Shown piece by piece: positions 1-5,219 of a stretch of 5,219 nucleotides of DNA. The DNA is from Acidobacteriaceae bacterium (lineage in GTDB: Bacteria; Acidobacteriota; Terriglobia; Terriglobales; Acidobacteriaceae). The stretch's first letter is position 1. The number at the start of each line of letters is the position of its first letter. The stretch is from positions 2,606 through 7,824 of the forward strand of contig PLKU01000085.1 of the NCBI GenBank assembly GCA_003140705.1, read 5' to 3'. A program made the position numbers and the translations under genes. The notes below the pieces were generated by a model. That model was not told the DNA's origin, searched no databases, and worked only from the letters and a program-made list of their open reading frames with translations.

Positions 1-579
1 TTTTTCCCGGAATTCCGGACAAATTTTGTTGGCGTCGACGATCGCGCGGTTGGCCGGATTGCGACGGAACATCTGATCGCGATGGGATGCAAGCGGATCG
101 CGCATATCCGAGGACTGGAGTTCACCACGGGGGTTGGCCGCTTTGAAGGATACAAAACGGCGCTTGACGAGCACGGCATCAGGTTCGATCCGGATTTGGT
201 GAGTCCCTACATGACTGCAGACGGATTGGATTGGCAGCAAAGCTTCGATGCCATGCGCAAGCTGCTGGAAGGAAAGCGTCCCGACGGAGTATTTTGCTAC
301 AACGACCCTATTGCGATCACTGCGATTGATGTGGCCCTGGAAGCAGGGCTACGGATTCCGAGGGACATTGCTTTTGTAGGTTGCGACAACCTTCATTATG
401 GCGCCAGCCTCAGAGCCCCACTTTCCAGTATCGACCATCACAGCGGCCAGATTGGAGCTCGCGCTGCGAAGATGCTCTTAAAGATATTGAAAGATAAGGA
501 ATTCAGGAGAATCAGGCAGGTAGTGTTGGCGCCTTCGCTGGTGGTGAGGCTTTCCTCCCTTCACCGCAAGGGCCAATAA
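1..579 (+). CDS. LacI/GalR-family transcription regulator, C-terminal part (5' end outside window)
   Basis: This is the last 192 residues of a LacI-family repressor; the reading frame is open from base 1 and ends at TAA 577-579. About 340 residues is usual for the family, so the N-terminal helix-turn-helix, hinge and first part of the ligand-binding domain lie upstream. Family marks, numbered from the window start, are VGVDD (10-14) followed by RAVGRIATEHLIAMGCKRIAHI (15-36), the R-F-E-G-Y block at 47-51 (the R is the ligand-contacting arginine in the family), the YND motif at 100-102, GLRIPRD then VGCDN (126-130, usually VGFDN), and the closing P-S-L-V-V-R-L-S-S segment (178-186, usually P-x-L-V-x-R-x-S). 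The periplasmic-binding-protein fold senses a small molecule, commonly a sugar, and sets DNA affinity; the ligand here is unknown. It lies 244 bases upstream of a receptor gene in the same orientation, which it plausibly controls. The family call is secure; the target is inference. Confidence 0.95.
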   Translation, partial: FFPEFRTNFVGVDDRAVGRIATEHLIAMGCKRIAHIRGLEFTTGVGRFEGYKTALDEHGIRFDPDLVSPYMTADGLDWQQSFDAMRKLLEGKRPDGVFCYNDPIAITAIDVALEAGLRIPRDIAFVGCDNLHYGASLRAPLSSIDHHSGQIGARAAKMLLKILKDKEFRRIRQVVLAPSLVVRLSSLHRKGQ

Positions 580-585
580 TCAGTC

Positions 586-596
586 GAAACCGTTTC
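586..596. promoter_or_regulatory. GAAAC-C-GTTTC inverted repeat, possible LacI-type operator
   Basis: Two perfect 5-base arms, GAAAC (586-590) and GTTTC (592-596), flank a single C, starting seven bases after the regulator's stop codon. LacI-family operators often have A-rich left and T-rich right arms around a CG-type centre, and this resembles that pattern with odd spacing. It is too short, and has no T-tract, to be a convincing terminator. An 11-base near-palindrome can arise by chance, so the operator reading is weak inference. Confidence 0.22.
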
Positions 597-697
597 TCCC
601 ACATGAGCGAAGCAACCCACTCACCTCAGCAGGATATCGGCTTGCAGCTTGGGTCGAGAGTTGGGAATTCCATGAAAACGCTACATTTGTGTATCTC

Positions 698-709
698 AAC
701 GTTAACGTT
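698..709. promoter_or_regulatory. Perfect 12-bp palindrome AACGTTAACGTT, candidate operator
   Basis: The site reads identically on both strands and consists of two abutting AACGTT units, each itself palindromic with a central CG. LacI-family proteins typically bind palindromes with a central CG flanked by A on the left and T on the right, so both units are plausible binding cores. It ends 11 bases before the TTGACA hexamer at 721, placing it roughly 48-60 bases upstream of the inferred transcription start. An adjacent LacI-family gene in the same orientation makes it the best candidate operator in the window. The palindrome is observed; binding by this regulator, and whether it represses or activates, is inference. 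Confidence 0.5.
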
Positions 710-720
710 ACATTTTCCCC

Positions 721-750
721 TTGACATGCCTCCAATCACAAGTCTACATT
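721..750 (+). promoter_or_regulatory. Candidate sigma-70-type promoter of the receptor gene
   Basis: The -35 hexamer TTGACA (721-726) matches the consensus exactly. The best -10 is TACATT (745-750), four of six matches to TATAAT, with an 18-base spacer. Transcription would start near base 757, giving a leader of about 67 bases before the ATG at 824. The surrounding sequence is more AT-rich than the flanking genes. The weak -10 would fit a promoter that needs activation or is tightly controlled. No other -35/-10 pair in the gap is as good. Confidence 0.5.
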
Positions 751-810
751 CCAATTCGAAAATAATTCAGATGTGGAATCGGTCCCCTTCCGGTCCACGC
801 CCTTTCCTTT

Positions 811-815
811 GGAGG
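811..815 (+). promoter_or_regulatory. Shine-Dalgarno GGAGG that sets the receptor start at 824
   Basis: GGAGG lies eight bases before the ATG at 824, an ideal spacing. The upstream in-frame ATG at 773 is preceded by AT-rich sequence with no purine-rich ribosome site and lies only about 16 bases from the inferred transcription start. The ATG at 836 is 20 bases from GGAGG, too far. The site therefore decides the start in favour of 824. Confidence 0.85.
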
Positions 816-823
816 CCTCACAG

Positions 824-3800
824 ATGCTGCAAACGATGTGCCATCCCTATCGGTCCGTGGGTGTGCGTCTCGGCTTGGCCGCGACGCTCGTCGTTCTAAC
901 AAGCGCTTTCCCAGGCGCGTTGCAAGCCCAGACCGCGGGTGAAGGCACGATCACAGGTTTGGTCATGGACAGTACCGGCGCTGTAATCGGTGCCGCTACT
1001 GTTACGGCAACTAACGCTGCCACAAACATATCGACTGAGCGCACAACCTCGTCGGCTGGCCTATATACGATCGCGCCATTGCCAATTGGAACATATACGC
1101 TCACCGTCACCGCCAAGAACTTCAAGGTTCTCAAGCAGGAGAATCTCAAGGTCGATGCGCTGGAGCCGCTGGCCTTCAATGCGGTGTTGACTGTCGGGAC
1201 CGCGAATGAAACCGTCACAGTGACTACCGCCCCGCCGGTGCTGGACACGGAAAGCTCCATTCTGGGCGGCATGATGGAAAACCAGGACTATTCGAATCTG
1301 CCGATCCTCATGTCCACAACTCAGCAGCGCGACCCCACTGCATTCGCAACGCTTGTTCCAGGAGCCCAGGGCGGCTCACGAACGCCGGTCATTGCCGGTC
1401 TCGCAAACTACTCCGGCTATCTCTACCTGGACGGCGTTCCCTCGGAGACGATCAATCAGCAGGGTGACAACCGCACCGTTGCGTTGAGCATGAGCCTTGA
1501 AGCCGTCGACCAGTTCCAGGTAACCACAAGCGTGCCGCCGGCAGAGTACATGGGGGCCGGCGCCTCAAACTACACCATGAAGTCGGGTGGTATCCAGTAT
1601 CACGGCCAGGTTTCAGACTTTGTGCGCAACACGGTTTTGGATGCATGGCAGTATGCGCAGAAGCAGCTCCTGGTAAAGAATACGGCAGGGCAAAGTGTGC
1701 CGGCCGGAAAGAACATCGAACATGCAGACGAGTTCTCTGCATCGGTCGGCGGACGTGTTCCCAAAACAGGAAACAAGCTCTTCTTCTTCTTCGCCTATGA
1801 CCGCTTCCACTCTCGCCTAAACGATATCCCTGGGCAAACCACCATTCCCTCCGCCTTGATGGAACAGGGCGACTTCACCGAGCTGCTTGGCAATCCGGGT
1901 TCGGGGCAATCCGGAACCGGGTCCAACAATGCTCCATTCCTGTTTGATCCCCTCAGCAACAGTTGCACTGGCGGCGTTTGCACTCGTCAACCATTCATGG
2001 GACTGAAGAATGGCGTACCGACCTACAACGTGATCCCCCCAGGAAGAATCTCTCCCATCACGCAGAAGATGGAGTCGTTCATGCCGAACTATCCGGGTTC
2101 ACCCAATGCGAACCTAGCCGGCAACGTGAATTCGAACGTCATTAACAACAACTATCTCGGCACACAGATCGGCGGCCGCGACAGCCATCTCTACGACTGG
2201 CGGGTTGACTACGACTTAAGCCCCAAGAACCGAATCTCTGCCGTGGGAGCGATGGGGCAATTCGTCTATGCAAACAACTTTGGAACGCCCTATCTACCCC
2301 TTCCCTATGCGGTCGGCGACTATGCGACTATTGTTCCCAAGCAATACAATGTCGAGGATGCGTACACGATCACTGACCATTTAACCAATCAGTTCAAGAT
2401 TGGATATACGCGGTTCTACATGCCCATTACCAACCCGACGCAGGGTGTTTCGCAATACGAAATAGGCTCATTTGGCGTTACAAACCTACCTGCTGGGCAG
2501 GCAGGCCAGGAGTTTCCTGGCGCTTCATTCTCAACTTCCAAGGTCAGCACCGTCACTCCTGCCACGTGGACGACTGACAGCAACTCGGCCTCAACCCAGC
2601 TGACGATTCCGAATAATTATGCTCTGGTCGACAATGTGCAGTGGCTCAAGGGCAAGCATCAATTCACCTTCGGCATCACGTACCAGTTTGAAGGGCTCAA
2701 CAATGCGAACCCGGCCACTTTTACAGGCGTGCTTCCTTTGACTTATGACCAATACGCAACGGCGAATTACGTTGCCAATTCCTCCACGATCGATCAGAGC
2801 CTGACTGGCTATGGATACGCCAGCTTTCTGTTAGGCGCAGTAGGCGCAACCTCCGGCGGGACCACGGGAACAACGTTGCCCCTGCAGAATGTAGCCACTA
2901 TCTACAGCCGTATCAAGGCAATCGCTCCGTTTGCCGAGGACACGTTCAAACTGACGCCCAAGATCACGCTCGATTTCGGACTGCGCTGGGACTACCTCCC
3001 GCCGCTGCATGAAAAGTTTGACCACTTCAGCTTCCTGAATCCGATGGCAACGAATTCGGCGACAGGGTCGCTTGGCGCATTGGAGTTCGATGGGAATTAC
3101 GGGGGAGCAGCGGCCAGTTGCGGTTGCACAACGCCCGTCCAGACGTATATGAAAAATTTCGGGCCAAGAGCGGGCATCACTTTCGCATATAACTCAAAGA
3201 CGGTGATCCGGGTTGCCTCAGGCGTGGTCTACTCACAGGGCGGCGGAACCGGCGGTGGCCGTGTAGCCGGCAATGGCGGGTCTAACGGCGCAGGCCAGGC
3301 GCTCGGTTTCAACACAAACGCAGTTGCACCCGGCGACACTCTATCCGGTCCAAACGCGGGTCCATCGTTCTGGTTGAATGGCACAAACACCTCACTGATG
3401 GGTCCCGGCTTTGTTTATCCTGCCGCACCAACGCCCGGCCCTGCGAGCACAATCCTGAATACAGGCAATTACCTGAATGCCAGCGGAGCCTTTGTAACCC
3501 CGTCTTCGATGGGGTATGAAGACCCTTATGCGTCAGGCCGCGCGCCAGAATTCACGTTTTGGAATTTTGGCTTTGAGCGGTCTGTCACTAAAGACATGAC
3601 GCTCCAGGTGAATTATGTCGGAGATGAAGCTCACCATATTTGGGATGGCAGCTCGCAGAATGAACGTGGCTACTGGAACAATCAGTTGGATCCCAAGTAC
3701 CTGGTTGCTCTGGGTCCGGTAAACGGAGTGAGCGCGTCAGGGAAAACAGTCTCGCTCTTGACTGCACCCGCGACATCGGCAAACGTCGCGACAATGAATG

Positions 3801-4789
3801 CGGCGATGGGCGGGCTACCGAATCCTTCTTACTTTATAGCTGCGGCAAATGCATTTCCTAACCAATCCACAGTCACCATTGCGCAGATGCTGACGGCCTT
3901 CCCTCAGTACAACAGCGTAGTGGACACCTTTGGCGGACCGTTTACTGAGAATTTCTCTTACAACGCGCTCCAAATTCAATTGAGCCAGCGGATGAGCCAT
4001 GGTCTCTCGTTCAACATCAACTATACGTATTCAAAGAACATCGGAGACGATGGCACATTCCGCAGCGGATATCCGATACCTGCGGCGGCAATAGACGGCC
4101 ACGGACAATCCTGGAAGGCCGACAGGATCGATCGATCTTGGACAACCATCTCCATTCCCAACATCGTGAATGCCTATAGCGTTTATCAGCTTCCATTCGG
4201 CAGGGGCCACATTGGCAGCAATTCATGGCTGGTGCGGAACCTCGCGGGCGGGTGGCAGATTTCAGACGTCTACACCTACAGTAACGGCGGACCGTTTACG
4301 CCCACGTGGAGTACAAGTGGCAACTGCGCCAACGCAGCGCCGAATGCAGGCCAATGTATGCCGTCTCTAAACCCGAACTTTACAGGCTCTGCTCGCCAAA
4401 ATGGTAGTTACGGCAAAGGCCCCAACGGCTTCGTATTTGCCAATGCGAGCAACATCCAATATGTCAACCCAGCTGCTTTTCAAGCACCAGCGGACATTTC
4501 CGGCACTTCTGCGACTCACCAGTACCTGATTGGGAATTCACCGCGTACCAGACCGTATAACATCATGAATCCGGGCAACCAAAACCTCAACGCTTCCGTG
4601 CGCCGGTCGTTTCCGATTTATCACGAGATGGCCTTCGTCTTCCAAGCGGATTGCACGAATGCCTGGAACAAAATGGTTTTTGGAAGCCCCAATGCAGGTT
4701 GGAGCGCCGGTTCCACCACATTCGGACAGGTCGGAGCTCCTGGCACGGCGCCACGTGATTTCCAGCTCTCCGCGCATCTCAACTTCTAA
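824..4789 (+). CDS. TonB-dependent outer-membrane receptor with N-terminal carboxypeptidase-regulatory-like domain (Oar-like)
   Basis: The 1321-residue product is a predicted outer-membrane, TonB-energised transporter or binder of large substrates. Residues 1-35 form a Sec signal peptide: basic R10 and R15, hydrophobic core 16-29, probable cleavage after ALQA (35). Residues 42-134 form a carboxypeptidase-regulatory-like (Cna-B-type) beta-sandwich starting TITGLVMDSTGAVI. The stretch ETVTVTT (129-135) resembles a TonB box. The plug spans about 152-256, with NLP (158-160), a YLYLDGVPSE block and the NYTMKSGG...YHG transition into the barrel (249-261). Barrel landmarks of the acidobacterial family are NVIPPGRISP (402-411), NYP..PN (422-428), DWRVDY (458-463), and a C-terminus FQLSAHLNF ending in phenylalanine, the usual BAM signal. 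The length fits the family. Oddities are a glycine-rich stretch (806-828), cysteine pairs at 381/386, 766/768 and 1168/1178, and CTNAWN (1277-1282) where FNLFN-like sequence is usual. The start at 824 is set by GGAGG; a start at 773 would add 17 residues. The substrate is unknown; a sugar polymer is plausible from the LacI neighbour. Confidence 0.95.
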   Translation: MLQTMCHPYRSVGVRLGLAATLVVLTSAFPGALQAQTAGEGTITGLVMDSTGAVIGAATVTATNAATNISTERTTSSAGLYTIAPLPIGTYTLTVTAKNFKVLKQENLKVDALEPLAFNAVLTVGTANETVTVTTAPPVLDTESSILGGMMENQDYSNLPILMSTTQQRDPTAFATLVPGAQGGSRTPVIAGLANYSGYLYLDGVPSETINQQGDNRTVALSMSLEAVDQFQVTTSVPPAEYMGAGASNYTMKSGGIQYHGQVSDFVRNTVLDAWQYAQKQLLVKNTAGQSVPAGKNIEHADEFSASVGGRVPKTGNKLFFFFAYDRFHSRLNDIPGQTTIPSALMEQGDFTELLGNPGSGQSGTGSNNAPFLFDPLSNSCTGGVCTRQPFMGLKNGVPTYNVIPPGRISPITQKMESFMPNYPGSPNANLAGNVNSNVINNNYLGTQIGGRDSHLYDWRVDYDLSPKNRISAVGAMGQFVYANNFGTPYLPLPYAVGDYATIVPKQYNVEDAYTITDHLTNQFKIGYTRFYMPITNPTQGVSQYEIGSFGVTNLPAGQAGQEFPGASFSTSKVSTVTPATWTTDSNSASTQLTIPNNYALVDNVQWLKGKHQFTFGITYQFEGLNNANPATFTGVLPLTYDQYATANYVANSSTIDQSLTGYGYASFLLGAVGATSGGTTGTTLPLQNVATIYSRIKAIAPFAEDTFKLTPKITLDFGLRWDYLPPLHEKFDHFSFLNPMATNSATGSLGALEFDGNYGGAAASCGCTTPVQTYMKNFGPRAGITFAYNSKTVIRVASGVVYSQGGGTGGGRVAGNGGSNGAGQALGFNTNAVAPGDTLSGPNAGPSFWLNGTNTSLMGPGFVYPAAPTPGPASTILNTGNYLNASGAFVTPSSMGYEDPYASGRAPEFTFWNFGFERSVTKDMTLQVNYVGDEAHHIWDGSSQNERGYWNNQLDPKYLVALGPVNGVSASGKTVSLLTAPATSANVATMNAAMGGLPNPSYFIAAANAFPNQSTVTIAQMLTAFPQYNSVVDTFGGPFTENFSYNALQIQLSQRMSHGLSFNINYTYSKNIGDDGTFRSGYPIPAAAIDGHGQSWKADRIDRSWTTISIPNIVNAYSVYQLPFGRGHIGSNSWLVRNLAGGWQISDVYTYSNGGPFTPTWSTSGNCANAAPNAGQCMPSLNPNFTGSARQNGSYGKGPNGFVFANASNIQYVNPAAFQAPADISGTSATHQYLIGNSPRTRPYNIMNPGNQNLNASVRRSFPIYHEMAFVFQADCTNAWNKMVFGSPNAGWSAGSTTFGQVGAPGTAPRDFQLSAHLNF

Positions 4790-4825
4790 CCGGACGGTGC
4801 TGCATAGCCGAATGGCGGAGCCGCC

Positions 4826-4860
4826 AAAACAGGCGACATCGTTCTCGGGTTGCGTTTTCT
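4826..4860 (+). terminator. Weak candidate rho-independent terminator after the receptor gene
   Basis: The arm AAAAC (4826-4830) pairs with GTTTT (4854-4858), and inside it GCGAC (4833-4837) pairs with GTTGC (4849-4853) with one G-T pair. A two-base bulge (4831-4832) lies on the left side and the loop is 11 bases. The T-run TTTTCT forms the 3' edge, as expected for an intrinsic terminator, and the structure begins 37 bases after the receptor stop. The GC part of the stem is short and the T-run is only four, so this is a modest candidate. Confidence 0.3.
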
Positions 4861-4884
4861 CGATCCGCGGGCAAGCGTGGCGCA

Positions 4885-4905
4885 TGAGCGCTAGATTCGC
4901 GCTCA
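4885..4905 (+). terminator. Perfect 7-bp stem-loop, possible factor-assisted terminator or RNA 3' end
   Basis: TGAGCGC (4885-4891) and GCGCTCA (4899-4905) are exact reverse complements around a 7-base loop. It is the strongest simple hairpin in the downstream region and lies 96 bases past the receptor stop. There is no T-run after it, so it is not a classic intrinsic terminator; it could protect the mRNA 3' end or mean nothing. Confidence 0.3.
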
Positions 4906-5093
4906 GAGTCCTCTGGTCGCGCAAGTAGTGCGTTCATTGCACATGCGACCGTAGCGATCGCACGGTTTGAATAGGCGAAGAAACTGGCCGCTGTGATCGG
5001 CAGTATCCGGCCCGAGATTGATGGATTTGTATCTTGAATTCCTTGTATGTGGTGTCGCCTTTGGTGATGGCTCGGCGTGGTGAAACTCGATTT

Positions 5094-5116
5094 CTCCCCC
5101 CAACGGTGGGAAGGAG
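5094..5116 (+). promoter_or_regulatory. Hairpin that could cover the Shine-Dalgarno of the 3' gene
   Basis: CTCC (5094-5097) can pair with GGAG (5113-5116), and CCC (5098-5100) with GGG (5108-5110), giving seven pairs, six of them G-C, with an AA bulge (5111-5112) and a 7-base loop. The right arm is the core of the ribosome binding site AAGGAGG (5111-5117) that serves the ATG at 5124. If formed, it would lower translation. The pairing is read directly from the sequence; its use in the cell is inference. Confidence 0.3.
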
Positions 5117-5117
5117 G
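5111..5117 (+). promoter_or_regulatory. Strong Shine-Dalgarno AAGGAGG for the gene starting at 5124
   Basis: AAGGAGG is a near-full match to the anti-Shine-Dalgarno and sits six bases before the ATG at 5124. It decides the start over the in-frame ATG at 5067, which has only GGTG-type sequence upstream. Confidence 0.75.
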
Positions 5118-5123
5118 CAGACA

Positions 5124-5219
5124 ATGGACAGGGTAGCGGGAGTTGTGGAAGTATGGCGAACGGATAGCACTCATGAAGTCGTAATCAGCCATCCTGCTTT
5201 CGCGTCGGGCTCGAACGAG
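5124..5219 (+). CDS. Unrecognised protein, N-terminal 32 codons (3' end outside window)
   Basis: The frame opens with ATG at 5124 after a strong ribosome site and remains open for 32 codons to the window end. The visible residues begin MDRVAGVVEVWRTDSTHEV and continue through VISHP to a serine-, glycine- and asparagine-containing end. There is no signal peptide and no membrane segment in this part, which suggests a cytoplasmic protein; alternating hydrophobic residues (VAGVVEVW, EVVI) would suit beta-strands. I do not recognise a family and assign no function. The same frame is open back to base 5022, so a start at ATG 5067 would add 19 residues (MARRGETRF...), but its ribosome site is poor. 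It follows the receptor gene by 334 bases, so cotranscription is not assured. Confidence 0.6.
   Translation, partial: MDRVAGVVEVWRTDSTHEVVISHPAFASGSNE

Larger units (their letters stand above)
4790..5123. other. Intergenic region without a convincing gene
   Basis: These 334 bases hold no reading frame on either strand that resembles a known protein or has a good ribosome site. Open frames on the minus strand crossing this stretch give arginine- and histidine-rich or low-complexity products with no recognisable motif. The first half contains several short inverted repeats (4813-4826, 4826-4858, 4885-4905, 4920-4932, 4944-4962). The second half leads to the Shine-Dalgarno of the next gene. I found no convincing sigma-70 promoter for that gene here. 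Confidence 0.6.

Noticed and set aside
7..18. CCGGAATTCCGG at the window start, identical to a classic EcoRI linker
   Set aside because: It sits in frame inside the regulator (encoding P-E-F-R) at a place that fits the family's sequence leading to FVGVDD, so it is probably natural, not a cloning trace.
664..671. GGAATTCC palindrome in the intergenic gap
   Set aside because: It is only 8 bases, lacks a central CG typical of LacI-family sites, and has no supporting context; chance is the simplest explanation.
681..750. CTACATT at 681-687 and 744-750, with TTACATT at 708-714
   Set aside because: The repeats are short, unevenly spaced, and one copy is explained by the candidate -10; I could not support a regulatory repeat.
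603..899. 98-codon open frame starting in the gap between regulator and receptor
   Set aside because: It has no ribosome site, spans the candidate operator and promoter, overlaps the receptor start in another frame, and its product shows no recognisable features.
847..1272. 141-codon open frame on the minus strand
   Set aside because: It lies wholly opposite the signal peptide and first domain of the receptor gene, is valine- and alanine-rich as expected for an antisense shadow, and resembles no protein I know.
4954..4961. GCGATCGC octamer palindrome
   Set aside because: Known as an abundant motif in some cyanobacteria, but a single copy in GC-rich DNA has no meaning here.
4779..5192. 137-codon open frame on the minus strand over the downstream gap
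   Set aside because: The product is arginine-, histidine- and serine-rich with no motif, it overlaps both the receptor end and the better-supported partial gene at 5124, and other minus-strand frames overlap it equally well.
1..5219. CRISPR arrays, tRNA or rRNA genes, insertion sequences, attachment sites
   Set aside because: I saw no regularly spaced repeats, no cloverleaf or rRNA-like stretch, no transposase-like frame and no terminal inverted repeats with flanking duplications.

Overview
The window looks like ordinary chromosomal DNA of an Acidobacteriota, most likely the Terriglobia/Acidobacteriaceae group. The main reason is the large gene in the middle. Its product has an N-terminal carboxypeptidase-regulatory-like domain, a divergent plug and a very long outer-membrane beta-barrel, an Oar-like TonB-dependent receptor type that is greatly expanded in that phylum. 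Moderate GC content and a LacI-family regulator next door fit. The taxonomic call is inference; there is no rRNA or other marker here.

Layout, all on the + strand. (1) Bases 1-579: the C-terminal part of a LacI/GalR-family transcription regulator, cut by the window start, so its DNA-binding domain is not visible. (2) Bases 580-823: a 244-base intergenic region that becomes AT-rich toward its end. It holds a perfect 12-bp palindrome made of two AACGTT units (698-709), a nearby GAAAC-C-GTTTC inverted repeat (586-596), a perfect -35 hexamer TTGACA (721-726) with a weak -10 (745-750), and a strong Shine-Dalgarno at 811-815. (3) Bases 824-4789: one receptor gene of 1321 codons. A longer reading from 773 is possible but lacks a ribosome binding site. 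(4) Bases 4790-5123: 334 bases without a convincing gene, containing several short inverted repeats including one weak terminator candidate. (5) Bases 5124-5219: the start of an unrecognised gene with a strong Shine-Dalgarno, running off the window end.

Likely working model: the regulator binds a small ligand (in this family usually a sugar or sugar derivative) and controls the receptor gene through the palindromic site just upstream of its promoter. The receptor would import or bind a large substrate at the outer membrane using TonB energy. The substrate cannot be read from this window. I see no mobile element, CRISPR array, tRNA or rRNA, and nothing that amounts to a clearly new system. The most useful observations are the candidate operator/promoter arrangement, the corrected receptor start, and the new partial gene whose ribosome binding site may be hidden in a hairpin.
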